NCBI GenBank assembly: GCA_902763505.1
Contig: CACWSO010000001.1
Coordinates: 62,001 to 126,000 of the forward strand
DNA: 64,000 nucleotides
Source of the DNA: an uncultured Eubacteriales bacterium
GTDB taxonomy: Bacteria > Bacillota > Clostridia > Peptostreptococcales > Anaerovoracaceae
Direction of reading: 5' to 3'
This document shows, piece by piece, positions 32,603 to 41,625 of this stretch. The notes below the pieces were generated by a model. The model worked only from the letters and a program-made list of their open reading frames with translations, was not told the DNA's origin and ran no database searches. The position numbers and the translations under genes are program-made. Every line of letters starts with the position of its first letter. Positions within the stretch are counted from its first letter, which is position 1.

Positions 32603-33955
32603 ATGCAGAACAAAATGGGCACGATGCCCGTTGGCAGATTAATACTGAATATGGCCTGGCCGGCGATGCTGTCAATGATGATATTGGCTTTGTACAATAT
32701 CGTGGACAGCTTCTTTGTTGCGCGAATCGGCGAAGAGGCGCTGGCTGCGATCACCTATATTTTTCCTGTCCAGATGGTTATGATGTCCTGTGCAATAGGA
32801 ACAGGAGTTGGCATCAATTCTTTGATTTCCAGAAGACTGGGCGCGAGAATAATCGAAGAAGCCAATCTGGCGGCAAGCCATGGTTACCGGTTGTCATTCT
32901 TTAACTGGGCCGGTTTCGCATTGGTAGGGATCTTTCTGTCGAGACCAATCATGGAAGTCATGACAGACACTCCTTTTATTCTGGACGAGGGAACAAAGTA
33001 TATGACGATTGTTCTGATTGGTTCTCTGTTTGTATTTGTTCAGGTCACATCTGAGAAGATCATCCAGGCAACCGGCAATATGATTTTCCCGATGTTCTGC
33101 AGCATTCTTGGTGCCATTACAAATATTATACTGGATCCGCTTCTCATATTCGGGATCGGACCGTTCCCGGAGATGGGAGTTACTGGCGCGGCGGTTTCGA
33201 CCGTTACAGGTCAGCTGTTTTCCATGATTCTCGGACAGTATCTGCTGTTCGGCAGGAAACATCCTGTTAAAGTCAGCCTGCGCGGATTCAAGTGGCAGGG
33301 CAGTATCGTCAGAGATATCTATGCAGTTGGTTTTCCTGCGATTCTCATGCAGTGCATCGGATCTGTGATGCAGTTCGGCATGAATATGATATTGAATTCT
33401 TTCACAGAGACTGCCGTTGCGGTCATGGGTGTGTACGGAAGACTGCAGTCCTTTATCTTCATGCCTGTATTTGGCCTGAATCAGGGCGTGCTCCCGATTC
33501 TCGGTTTCAATTACGGTGCGAAGAATAAGAAGAGATTGATGGAGACCTATAAGAAAGGGTTTATCTTTGCATTTTCCATCATGGCGGCCGGCCTGATCGT
33601 ATTCCAGCTCTTTCCGCATGAAATTCTCAGTGCCTTCAATGCGCAGGGAAGTCAGGACATGTATGATATCGGAGTTCCTGCCTTAAGAGCGGTGAGTTGG
33701 TGTTTCCTGCCTGCGTCCTACGGCATTATGACATCCTCTGTATTCCAGGGAACAGGTCATGGGTTCCTGAGCCTTTGGAGTTCACTGATCAGGCAGCTCA
33801 TCGGCGTGCTCCCGATTGCTTACATCCTGGGTAAGCTGTATGGACTCAATGCCGTCTGGTGGTCATTCCCTCTGGCGGAGATTCTTGGAACAACTTATCT
33901 GGTCATTGCTTTTGTATGGCTTTACAAAAAAGACATCAGCAAACTTGGTGAATAA
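32603..33955 (+). CDS. MATE-family multidrug exporter
   Basis: A 450-residue protein with 12 predicted membrane helices in two pseudo-symmetric halves, each beginning with the MATE pattern (MGTMPVGRLILNMAWPAMLSMM at the start; FKWQGSIVRDIYAVGFPAILMQ at about residue 230). Conserved YNIVDSFFVARIGEEALAA (about 30-48) and NQGVLPILGFNYGA are diagnostic. It expels cationic compounds in exchange for Na+ or protons and resembles the MepA/DinF-type branch of Firmicutes. It has its own strong promoter and terminator and so is regulated apart from the MMPL unit upstream. Confidence 0.94.
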   Translation: MQNKMGTMPVGRLILNMAWPAMLSMMILALYNIVDSFFVARIGEEALAAITYIFPVQMVMMSCAIGTGVGINSLISRRLGARIIEEANLAASHGYRLSFFNWAGFALVGIFLSRPIMEVMTDTPFILDEGTKYMTIVLIGSLFVFVQVTSEKIIQATGNMIFPMFCSILGAITNIILDPLLIFGIGPFPEMGVTGAAVSTVTGQLFSMILGQYLLFGRKHPVKVSLRGFKWQGSIVRDIYAVGFPAILMQCIGSVMQFGMNMILNSFTETAVAVMGVYGRLQSFIFMPVFGLNQGVLPILGFNYGAKNKKRLMETYKKGFIFAFSIMAAGLIVFQLFPHEILSAFNAQGSQDMYDIGVPALRAVSWCFLPASYGIMTSSVFQGTGHGFLSLWSSLIRQLIGVLPIAYILGKLYGLNAVWWSFPLAEILGTTYLVIAFVWLYKKDISKLGE

Positions 33956-33974
33956 ATTGAAATCATAAAATAAG

Positions 33975-33999
33975 AACGCCGCAGCAATGCGGCGTTTTT
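33975..33999. terminator. Bidirectional terminator between converging genes
   Basis: AACGCCGCA (33975-33983) pairs perfectly with TGCGGCGTT (33988-33996) around a GCAA tetraloop. T runs flank it on both strands, so it can end the MATE gene and the minus-strand gene at 34001. Confidence 0.88.
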
Positions 34000-34000
34000 G

Positions 34001-34612
34001 TCATGGATAAAGATAAATGAGTGGGATGCCGTCATCGATCCTGTCATCAGAATCCATCATGACAAGATCCCGTATCAACGGGTCTCTGATCAGGTGTTTC
34101 CAGCAGGTGTAAGTTGCCCTGATGAAATCGTCGTTCAGTCTGACGAAGTCCCGAATCAGCGGACACTCGTAAGGCAGTTCATCTGCGTGAAGAATGATAT
34201 GAAATATGCCGTCGTTATCAATATGCGGAGCCAGCGGGAACGTACGACACTGAATCGGCCGTTTGTTTCTGTTGCAGAGGGGAGCCGTGCGGCACTGTAT
34301 GAAAGGAACGCGTCCGTGCCAGCTGTCGGGATAATCGTATTCTTCAGCGAGCAGAGAACCCCATTCGATCCACTCATTGTCAGATTCATCATAGACCTGC
34401 TCTTCACCGGGCAACAGCATTAACCCCATATAGCTGTCGGCATTTTCATCACCATCAGCTGTGTAGGGGATATCCTCCGGTATATAGTCGCAAAGGCAGC
34501 AAGCCGCGCCGCAGAGGATTCCGCAGTCAAAATCAACAGGGGAGACCCTGTCGAGCAGACGGTAGATGGCCAGATAGGTTGTTTTTGTAATCGTGCTCTT
34601 CATGGAATTCAT
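34001..34612 (-). CDS. Cysteine-rich protein, possible metal-binding (YkgJ-like)
   Basis: A 203-residue soluble protein with clustered cysteines: CGILCGAACCLC near residues 30-41 and PLCNRNKRPIQCRTFPLAPH near 111-130, plus CPLIRDF and TYTCWKHL further on. The CxxxC..CCxC cluster followed by an RP-x-x-CR-x-[FY]P element recalls the YkgJ-type putative zinc/iron-chelating domain, but the match is loose, so only a metal-binding role is proposed. Two Met codons (34612 and 34603) could start it; neither has a clear ribosome binding site. It is one of the few minus-strand genes and is divergent from the activase gene at 34769. Confidence 0.7.
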   Translation of the reverse strand: MNSMKSTITKTTYLAIYRLLDRVSPVDFDCGILCGAACCLCDYIPEDIPYTADGDENADSYMGLMLLPGEEQVYDESDNEWIEWGSLLAEEYDYPDSWHGRVPFIQCRTAPLCNRNKRPIQCRTFPLAPHIDNDGIFHIILHADELPYECPLIRDFVRLNDDFIRATYTCWKHLIRDPLIRDLVMMDSDDRIDDGIPLIYLYP

Positions 34613-34671
34613 TATATTTGAATCAGGTTAATTATGCAAAACATGTGATGAAGATTTTACAAAAAGCATTG

Positions 34672-34699
34672 TTGCATACAGTATTTTTTGGGGTATAAT
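34672..34699 (+). promoter_or_regulatory. Promoter of the activase-like gene
   Basis: TTGCAT (34672-34677) and TATAAT (34694-34699) with 16-base spacing, giving a leader of about 60 bases. Confidence 0.7.
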
Positions 34700-34768
34700 A
34701 TACCTTGGTTTTTTATTGGAAATAATATTTGCATATATATGTAGAAATTAATTATAGGACTGGTTTTT

Positions 34769-37700
34769 ATGAGATTAGGAATAGACGTAGGATCTACAAC
34801 AGTAAAACTAGTATTTCTGGATGACGACAACAACATCATCTACAGCAGATACGAACGGCATATGTCCAATGCGTTTCTGAAGGTGCAGGAGCTGATCAAA
34901 GAAGCACATGAAGAGTTTGGAGACAAGACCATCCAGGCTGTCATCACAGGCTCCGGTGGACTGAGTATCGCGAAGCTGATCAAGGTTCCTTTTGAGCAGG
35001 AAGTCATCTCCTGCAGCAAGGCAGTACAGACACTGATTCCGGAAACGGATACGGCAATCGAACTTGGTGGAGAAGACGCCAAGATTACCTTCTATGGACA
35101 GACCATCGAGCAGAGGATGAACGGTACCTGCGCAGGCGGCACCGGTGCTTTTATCGACCAGATGGCGGTTCTGCTCAACACAGATGCGGACGGTCTGAAC
35201 GAAGCATCAAAACATCATACTCTGATCTATCCGATTGCGGCCAGATGCGGTGTATTTGCTAAAACAGATATCCAGCCGCTGATCAATGACGGCGCTAAGA
35301 TCGAAAACCTTGCAGCATCCATATTCCAGGCAGTTGTCGACCAGACGATTTCAGGCTTGGCATGCGGACATCCAATCAGAGGTAAAGTCGCTTTCCTCGG
35401 CGGTCCTTTGAGCTTCCTTCCGGAATTGAGAGAGAGATTCATCGAAACACTCAAACTGAAACCGGAAGAAGTCATCATACCGGAGGACGGTAAGCTTTTT
35501 GTTGCAGTAGGAGCCGCACTTCTGGCAGGCGAGAAAGAGGAAACCAGCCTTGGGGACATCATGACGAGACTTGCCAACGCTGACCAGAGCGAGCTCAGCG
35601 ACACTGCGCGCATTGAACCGCTGTTCAAAGACCAGCAGGAATATGAGGAGTTCAAGGAGCGTCACGACAGAGCCAAAGTTAAGCGCAAGCCGTTTTCTGA
35701 GGCGAAGGGAAGACTGTTCCTGGGAATTGACGCCGGATCAACGACAACGAAATCCATCGTTATCGATGATGAGAAAAATGTTCTCTATACCTTCTATCGG
35801 AGCAACCGCGGCAAACCGATTGCACCGATCATCGAGATGCTCAAAGATGTCTACGATAAAATGCCGGCAGGCTGCTATATCGGCGGGACTGCCGTAACAG
35901 GATACGGAGAAAACCTCATCAAAGCAGCCTTTAAGTGTGATATGGGAGAAATTGAGACCATGGCTCACTATAAGGGCGCGGAAGAGTTCCTTCCTGGCGT
36001 TGAGTTCATCCTGGATATCGGCGGGCAGGACATGAAGTGCATGAAGATACAGGACAATGCCATTTATGACATCATGCTCAATGAGGCCTGTTCTTCCGGA
36101 TGCGGGTCCTTCATAGAAACCTATGCCAAGTCGGTTCAAATGAGCGTTCCTGATTTTGCACAGGAGGCACTCTTCGCAGAGGGTCCGGTTGACCTCGGCA
36201 CAAGATGTACCGTTTTTATGAATTCCAAGGTAAAGCAGGCACAGAAGGAAGGCGCTACCATCGGTGACATCTCTGCAGGTCTGTCTTACTCAGTCATCAA
36301 AAATGCTCTTTACAAAGTTATCAAGCTCAGAAATCCTGAGGATGCCGGCGAAAAAGTCGTCGTTCAGGGCGGAACATTCCTGAATGAGGCAGTGCTCAGA
36401 TCCATCGAGAAGATTCTCGGTAAGGACGTCGTTCGTCCTGACATTTCAGGTTTGATGGGCGCATTCGGTGCAGCATTGATCGCCCGCAGTAACTATAAGG
36501 GCGGAGAGTCCAGTCTGCTGAAGAGAGATGAACTGGAGAGTTTTGATGTGGAAACATCCACAACAAGATGCAGAAGATGTGAGAACAACTGTCTGCTGAC
36601 CATCAACAAGTTCGCAGACGGAAGCAGACTCATCACCGGAAACAGATGTGAAAAAGGAGAAGGCAAGACAGAAGCCACGCATAGTGAACTGCCGAACCTT
36701 TATGAATACAAATTCAACAGATTGTTCCAGTACATCCCGCTGAAGGCGGAGGATGCGCCGAGAGGGGAAGTCGGTATTCCGAGAGTGCTCAACATGTATG
36801 AGAACTATCCGTTCTGGTTCACATTCTGGACGGAACTGGGCTACAGTGTGGTACTTTCACCGCAGTCGCGCAAATCCATCTATGAGATGGGTATGGATAC
36901 CATTTCATCCGATACGGCTTGTTATCCTGCGAAGATCGTCCACGGACATATCAAATGGCTGGCGGAGCATGGTCTCAGATTCATTTTTTATCCGAGCATC
37001 AACTATGAGCGCGTTGAAGATCCGAAACAGCCGAACCATTACAACTGTCCAATCGTTGCAACGTACCCTGAGGTCATTGCAAACAATATGGATGAGGTCA
37101 TTGCGGAGAATGGAATCGACTTTATGCATCCATTCCTGCCTTATGACAATGACAAATACCTCATCGATGAACTGGCAGATGTCCTGAAGGACAAAGGCAT
37201 CACAAAGCAGGAAATCAGACACGCTGTCAGACAGGCACGTCGGGAAGATGAACAGTTCCATAAGGATATGAGAAATGCCGGTGAAGAAGCGCTGAAGTAT
37301 GCGGAAGAACACGGCGTCAAGAGCATCATCCTCGCAGGAAGACCGTATCATGTCGATCCTGAGATCAACCACGGTCTCGACAAGATGATCAATTCCTTCG
37401 GTATGGTCGTTCTTACAGAGGATTCCATTGCTCATAAGGCGAAACTCGAACGGCCGATTCGAGTCCTCGACCAGTGGATGTACCACTCCAGAATGTACAG
37501 AGCAGCTATTTTTGCCGGTACGAGAAATGATATAGAGATGATCCAGCTGAACTCCTTCGGCTGCGGTCTCGATGCTGTTACGACAGATCAGGTGCAGGAG
37601 ATATGTCACAAGAACAATAAACTCTACACCGTTCTGAAAATCGACGAAGGTTCCAATCTGGGTGCCGCTAAGATCAGAATCAGATCCTTGCGCGCAGCTA

Positions 37701-39001
37701 TGTCAGAACGTGAGAAGAATGAAGTTAAGGCAAAGCCTGACAATTCACCTTATGAACGCGCTTACTTCACCAAAAAGATGCGGGATGACAACTACACGAT
37801 CATGATGCCGCAGATGTCTCCGATCCACTGGAATCTGGTGGAGGCCATGATGAAATCCTGCGGATACAATGCGAAGCAGCTTCCGCCTGTAAGTGTGCAT
37901 GCCGTAGACGAAGGACTGAAGTATGTCAACAACGACGCATGCTATCCGACGATCGTAACGTTGGGACAGACTATAGCGGCGCTGAAATCAGGTGAATATG
38001 ATCTCGACCATACTGCAATCTTCATGTCACAGACAGGAGGGCAGTGCAGAGCGTCCAATTACGTTTCCTTGTTGCGTAAAGCCCTGAAGGATCTTGATAT
38101 GCCGCAGATCCCGATCATATCGGTCAATATGGCAGGCCTGGAGAAGAACCCTGGATTCAATCTGATGGACTGGAATCTCATCAAGAAGGGCATGATGGCA
38201 GTCGTATACGGCGATCTGTTCATGAGAGTGCTCTATTCCACCAGACCGTATGAGGTAGAGCCGGGCAGCGCCAACGCCCTCTATGAGAAGTGGAATGAGA
38301 TCGCCATGGAGAACTGCAGAAACGGCAACTGGAATGAATTCAAGAGGAACTGCAAGGGAATCTGTCTGGACTTCGATGAGCTGCCTTTGCGTGATATCAA
38401 AAAACCGAAAGTCGGCGTCGTTGGTGAGATCCTTGTCAAATACCACCCGACGGCGAACAATGACATTGTAGGCGTCATCGAAGAAGAGGGCGGCGAAGCT
38501 GTCGTACTCGACCTTCTCGACTTCATTCTCTACGGAATGTACAACAAGACGTTCAACTACGAACACCTTTCCGGAACCTACATGCAGATGAAGGGCAATA
38601 ATGCTGCGATTGCGATTCTGGAGAAGCTCAGAAAACCGGCAAGAGTTGCGCTCAGAGAGTCCAAGCGATTCAAAGAGCCGGCCCACATAGAGGAAACGGC
38701 GAAATCCGCGCAGCAGGTCATCTCTCTGGGCAACCAGTGCGGTGAAGGATGGCTTCTGACAGGTGAAATGGTGGAACTGATTGAAAACGGTGTCGAAAAC
38801 ATTGCATGTCTGCAGCCGTTTGCATGTCTGCCGAACCACGTGACAGGCAAAGGCATGATGAAAGCAATGCGCAAGTTCAGCCCGAAGGCCAATATCGTAG
38901 CGATCGACTTCGACCCGGGCGCATCTCACGTCAATCAGCTGAATCGTATCAAACTGATGATGACGACTGCACACAAAAACCTCAAAGAGTCACAACAGTA
39001 A
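34769..39001 (+). CDS. Acyl-CoA dehydratase activase-like protein, two BcrA/D ATPase domains plus DUF2229/HgdB-like region
   Basis: A 1410-residue protein of the 2-hydroxyacyl-CoA dehydratase activase superfamily. Domain one (about 1-265) has the ASKHA ATP motif [26 protein letters not shown] and [10 protein letters not shown]. Domain two (about 315-580) repeats it with [28 protein letters not shown] and [11 protein letters not shown]; the paired Cys are where activases bind a shared [4Fe-4S] cluster. [10 protein letters not shown] (about 600) adds four Cys. The rest (about 640-1400) resembles DUF2229 and HgdB-like dehydratase subunits ([32 protein letters not shown]). Such fusions are widespread in anaerobes but their reaction is unproven; ATP-driven low-potential electron transfer is the family idea. 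It has its own promoter. Confidence 0.88.
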   Translation: MRLGIDVGSTTVKLVFLDDDNNIIYSRYERHMSNAFLKVQELIKEAHEEFGDKTIQAVITGSGGLSIAKLIKVPFEQEVISCSKAVQTLIPETDTAIELGGEDAKITFYGQTIEQRMNGTCAGGTGAFIDQMAVLLNTDADGLNEASKHHTLIYPIAARCGVFAKTDIQPLINDGAKIENLAASIFQAVVDQTISGLACGHPIRGKVAFLGGPLSFLPELRERFIETLKLKPEEVIIPEDGKLFVAVGAALLAGEKEETSLGDIMTRLANADQSELSDTARIEPLFKDQQEYEEFKERHDRAKVKRKPFSEAKGRLFLGIDAGSTTTKSIVIDDEKNVLYTFYRSNRGKPIAPIIEMLKDVYDKMPAGCYIGGTAVTGYGENLIKAAFKCDMGEIETMAHYKGAEEFLPGVEFILDIGGQDMKCMKIQDNAIYDIMLNEACSSGCGSFIETYAKSVQMSVPDFAQEALFAEGPVDLGTRCTVFMNSKVKQAQKEGATIGDISAGLSYSVIKNALYKVIKLRNPEDAGEKVVVQGGTFLNEAVLRSIEKILGKDVVRPDISGLMGAFGAALIARSNYKGGESSLLKRDELESFDVETSTTRCRRCENNCLLTINKFADGSRLITGNRCEKGEGKTEATHSELPNLYEYKFNRLFQYIPLKAEDAPRGEVGIPRVLNMYENYPFWFTFWTELGYSVVLSPQSRKSIYEMGMDTISSDTACYPAKIVHGHIKWLAEHGLRFIFYPSINYERVEDPKQPNHYNCPIVATYPEVIANNMDEVIAENGIDFMHPFLPYDNDKYLIDELADVLKDKGITKQEIRHAVRQARREDEQFHKDMRNAGEEALKYAEEHGVKSIILAGRPYHVDPEINHGLDKMINSFGMVVLTEDSIAHKAKLERPIRVLDQWMYHSRMYRAAIFAGTRNDIEMIQLNSFGCGLDAVTTDQVQEICHKNNKLYTVLKIDEGSNLGAAKIRIRSLRAAMSEREKNEVKAKPDNSPYERAYFTKKMRDDNYTIMMPQMSPIHWNLVEAMMKSCGYNAKQLPPVSVHAVDEGLKYVNNDACYPTIVTLGQTIAALKSGEYDLDHTAIFMSQTGGQCRASNYVSLLRKALKDLDMPQIPIISVNMAGLEKNPGFNLMDWNLIKKGMMAVVYGDLFMRVLYSTRPYEVEPGSANALYEKWNEIAMENCRNGNWNEFKRNCKGICLDFDELPLRDIKKPKVGVVGEILVKYHPTANNDIVGVIEEEGGEAVVLDLLDFILYGMYNKTFNYEHLSGTYMQMKGNNAAIAILEKLRKPARVALRESKRFKEPAHIEETAKSAQQVISLGNQCGEGWLLTGEMVELIENGVENIACLQPFACLPNHVTGKGMMKAMRKFSPKANIVAIDFDPGASHVNQLNRIKLMMTTAHKNLKESQQ

Positions 39002-39022
39002 CACTTGAACAGGCGAAAGAAC

Positions 39023-39051
39023 TTGCAGAGAATGACGATAGGGGATAGAAT
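39023..39051 (+). promoter_or_regulatory. Promoter of yebC
   Basis: TTGCAG (39023-39028) and TAGAAT (39046-39051) with 17-base spacing, about 37 bases before the ATG. Confidence 0.65.
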
Positions 39052-39087
39052 AGAGATAACGAAAAACATATTTAAGGAGGCGTCTTT

Positions 39088-39822
39088 ATGGGAAGACACG
39101 GAACAATAGCAGGTAGAAAAGCGGCGCAGGATTCCAAGCGCTCAGCAATGTTTACAAAATACGGCAGACAGATCATCGTAGCTGCCAAGGCAGGCGGAGA
39201 TCCTGAATACAATGCGACACTCAGAGTTGCAATTGAAAAGGCAAAAGCGATCGGCATGCCGAACGATAATATAAAGAGAGCGATCAAGAAAGGTACCGGA
39301 GAACTGGAGGGAGAATCCTATTCAGAACTGAGCTTTGAAGGATACGGCGTCGGCGGCGTTGCAGTTATCGTGGAAGCGCTGACAGACAATACCAACAGAA
39401 CGACATCCGCAGTAAGATCTACATTCGATAAGCACGGCGGAAATCTGGGAACACCTGGTTGTGTATCCTATATGTTCGCCCGCAAAGGTGTCATCATCAT
39501 CGAGAAAACTGACGAAATCGATGAAGATGAGCTGATGATGGTTGCACTGGATGCAGGTGCCGATGACATGATGGTTAACGAGGACAGCTTTGAAATTCTG
39601 ACAGATCCGTCTGTTTATACGGAGGTGCACAGTGCTCTGACTGATGCAGGATATGAATTTGTTGAGTCAGAAATCGAATTTGTTCCATCCATGGAAGCTG
39701 CGCCTAAGGATGAAAAGGATCTTAAGAAGCTGAAGAAGATGATCGACATCCTGGAAGACAATGACGACGTACAGAAAGTACATCACAACTGCAGCGTAGA
39801 TCTTGAGAGCATAGAGCTGTAG
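39088..39822 (+). CDS. yebC: YebC/PmpR-family regulatory protein
   Basis: A 244-residue YebC-family protein, beginning MGRHGTIAGRKAAQDSKRSA and carrying the conserved ARAGG-like VAAKAGGDPEYNATLRVAIEKAKA, MPNDNIKRAIKKGTGE and FEGYGVGGVAVIVEALTDN blocks. Members have been described as transcriptional regulators and, more recently, as ribosome-associated factors that relieve stalling at proline-rich stretches. The three-domain length is complete. AAGGAGG precedes the ATG. It is monocistronic, followed by the 6S RNA gene, whose promoter starts three bases after the yebC stop. Confidence 0.95.
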   Translation: MGRHGTIAGRKAAQDSKRSAMFTKYGRQIIVAAKAGGDPEYNATLRVAIEKAKAIGMPNDNIKRAIKKGTGELEGESYSELSFEGYGVGGVAVIVEALTDNTNRTTSAVRSTFDKHGGNLGTPGCVSYMFARKGVIIIEKTDEIDEDELMMVALDAGADDMMVNEDSFEILTDPSVYTEVHSALTDAGYEFVESEIEFVPSMEAAPKDEKDLKKLKKMIDILEDNDDVQKVHHNCSVDLESIEL

Positions 39823-39824
39823 TT

Positions 39825-39853
39825 TTGATCGGCGAAAGCCGGTGCTATATAAA
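39825..39853 (+). promoter_or_regulatory. Promoter of the 6S RNA
   Basis: TTGATC (39825-39830) and TATAAA (39848-39853) with 17-base spacing, predicting a start near 39860. Confidence 0.55.
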
Positions 39854-39865
39854 CGATATTACAAC

Positions 39866-40060
39866 ACGATATTGAAAATAATCCTGAAGTGTTCGTTGGG
39901 GAAACTATAATTCAACCTACATCATCACATAGGGAATCCGGGTCCCATCTGAAATATGTCAGGCCTGCTCGACAGGAAGACAGAAGGCAGAGGCAGGATA
40001 CCCACCTAACATTCGTTAGGGCGTGAATTATAACCCTGACGGCATGTCGGGATTATTGTT
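39866..40060 (+). ncRNA. ssrS: 6S RNA
   Basis: No protein is encoded in this 274-base gap. The 5' part AATCCTGAAGTGTTCGTTG (from about 39879) pairs with the 3' part GGCATGTCGGGATT (40041-40054) to close a long rod, as in 6S RNA. E. coli 6S has CTGAGATGTTCG and GGCATCTCGGAGATT at the same places, and the Bacillus 6S-1 start, as I recall it, is TCCTGATGTGTTAGTTG. A 150-base middle section with a C/G-paired stem (CCTAACATTCGTTAGG at about 39999-40020) fits the central bubble region. A T-rich run follows at 40055-40064. 6S RNA binds the housekeeping RNA polymerase and damps transcription in stationary phase. The exact 5' end is not certain. Confidence 0.75.
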
Positions 40061-40096
40061 TTTTATCGGTTTGATATGACAAAGGAGAATGGATTC

Positions 40097-40924
40097 ATGA
40101 CTGCACTCACACCGCGTGAAATCATGATCAAACAGTCAGAAGGCTCAGTGCCGAAAGCAGAAGGCAGCACAGGAAAACTGTTTGTCCTTGCCATGCTTGC
40201 AGGAGCGTTTATCGCTCTCGGCGCGCAGGCTTCTCTTATGGCGTCCTTTAACCTGACATCCGACCCTGCAACGTTTGGAGTCGGCAAGGTCGTTATGGGC
40301 GCTGTATTTCCGGTTGGTCTGATGATGGTCGTCCTGTGCGGCGCTGAACTGTTTACCGGAAATTGCCTCATGGTAATCGGTATCCTGGATAAGAGAATCA
40401 GAATATCCCAGATGCTCAGGAACTGGGCCATCGTCTACATTGGCAATCTCATAGGGTCGCTCATTATCGTCTTCTGTATTGCATACAGCGGACTGTGGGA
40501 TTCCGGTGCGGGGCTGCTCGGAGCGGTGACTGTTAAGACCGCTGTCGGCAAATGCAGTCTGAGCTTTGGCAGAGCGGTGATACTCGGCGTATTCTGCAAT
40601 TTTCTGGTTTGCCTCGCTGTCTGGATGGCAACCGGTTCCCAGGAAACGATCGGCAAGATATTCGCCATTTGGTTCTGTATAGGACTGTTTATTATATCCG
40701 GATTTGAGCACAGTGTTGCGAACATGTATTTCATTCCGGCAGGCATGATCGCAGCCGGAAATGACGCCTATGTCAGCCTACTGGGTCTCGACACAGGGTC
40801 GCTCACACTATTCGGATTTCTGATAAAGAACCTGCTTCCTGTCACCATCGGCAACATCATTGGAGGATCCATCTTTGTTGGTGTTACCTATTGGGGATGC
40901 TACAGGGATCGCAAGATACAGTGA
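40097..40924 (+). CDS. Formate/nitrite transporter (FocA/NirC family)
   Basis: A 275-residue six-helix channel-like carrier of the FNT family, which forms pentamers and moves small monovalent acids such as formate, nitrite or hydrosulfide. The family features are the Omega-loop region MASFNLTSDPATFGVGKVVMG, CGAELFTGNCLM (TM2-TM3), NFLVCLAVWMA (TM4) and ISGFEHSVANMYFIPAGM (TM5, with the conserved central His). Substrate is not assigned; formate fits a fermenting anaerobe. I chose the ATG at 40097 since AAAGGAG is nine bases upstream; the ATG at 40076 lies ahead of that site. The gene follows the 6S RNA directly. Confidence 0.93.
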   Translation: MTALTPREIMIKQSEGSVPKAEGSTGKLFVLAMLAGAFIALGAQASLMASFNLTSDPATFGVGKVVMGAVFPVGLMMVVLCGAELFTGNCLMVIGILDKRIRISQMLRNWAIVYIGNLIGSLIIVFCIAYSGLWDSGAGLLGAVTVKTAVGKCSLSFGRAVILGVFCNFLVCLAVWMATGSQETIGKIFAIWFCIGLFIISGFEHSVANMYFIPAGMIAAGNDAYVSLLGLDTGSLTLFGFLIKNLLPVTIGNIIGGSIFVGVTYWGCYRDRKIQ

Positions 40925-40947
40925 CAATGATATGACGGAGGTCAAAT

Positions 40948-41601
40948 ATGTTTGGAAAGAAAAATAAGGGAGATTCTGTTGAGATCAAACCGGTAAAGAC
41001 ACAGAAGACGGCGAATCTGAAAAAACTGGAGGATTTGTACTACGCTGCTGAGAACGCGAGAAAGAATGCGTACGCCCCATATTCTGATTTCAGAGTAGGT
41101 GCAGCGCTTCTCGTTAGACCGAATGAGGACTCTGTGCTTCCTGTCAACAAGATATATACAGGCGTCAATATTGAAAACGGATCCTATGGCGCAACGCTCT
41201 GCGCGGAGCGTGTTGCCTTTGCAAAGGCGATCTCAGATGGCGTTCTGAATTACGATATCGGTCAGAATCCGTTCATCGCAATCGCTGTCTCAGCCGGAGA
41301 GGAAGAGGCTCTTCCATGCGGGATCTGCAGACAGTTCATGAGCGAATTTGCTCCGGAGATTACCGTTGTTACGAAAGCAGACAAGCAGATCAGACTGAGA
41401 AATCTGACCCAGCTTCTCCCGGAGAGTTTCCAGCTGAACAAGGATGAGGTGACGGCGTTCCCTGTTGAGGAAGCCGAAGAGGCGGCTGAGGAGCCGGAAA
41501 TACCTGAAGAAATGGAAGTACAGGAAGATTCTTCAGTATCTGATGAAATAGAAGAGCAAGCAGAACCGGAAGAACAGGAAGAAAAGACAGAAACAGAATA
41601 A
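40948..41601 (+). CDS. cdd: Cytidine deaminase with charged extensions
   Basis: Cytidine deaminase converts (deoxy)cytidine to (deoxy)uridine in salvage. The core (about residues 28-160) has YAPYSDFRVGAALLV, GVNIENGSYGATLCAERVAF with the zinc Cys and catalytic Glu, and LPCGICRQFMSEFAP with the other two zinc ligands, as in tetrameric CDAs. The protein is 217 residues against about 130 for the family. It has an added N-terminal Lys-rich stretch and a C-terminal tail of about 55 residues dominated by Glu (EEAEEAAEEPEIPEEMEV and on). The tail resembles those on YajC in this window and has no known role. Confidence 0.92.
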   Translation: MFGKKNKGDSVEIKPVKTQKTANLKKLEDLYYAAENARKNAYAPYSDFRVGAALLVRPNEDSVLPVNKIYTGVNIENGSYGATLCAERVAFAKAISDGVLNYDIGQNPFIAIAVSAGEEEALPCGICRQFMSEFAPEITVVTKADKQIRLRNLTQLLPESFQLNKDEVTAFPVEEAEEAAEEPEIPEEMEVQEDSSVSDEIEEQAEPEEQEEKTETE

Positions 41602-41625
41602 GAAACCTGCAGAAGGGTAGACTTT

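Noticed and set aside
38027..38974. Long minus-strand open frame of 315 codons
   Set aside because: It lies wholly inside the activase-like gene and its translation has no recognisable motif or plausible start signals. Long antisense frames arise from the codon bias of that gene.
39823..40075. Riboswitch ahead of the formate/nitrite transporter
   Set aside because: No known aptamer core was recognised, and the closing-stem motifs match 6S RNA instead.
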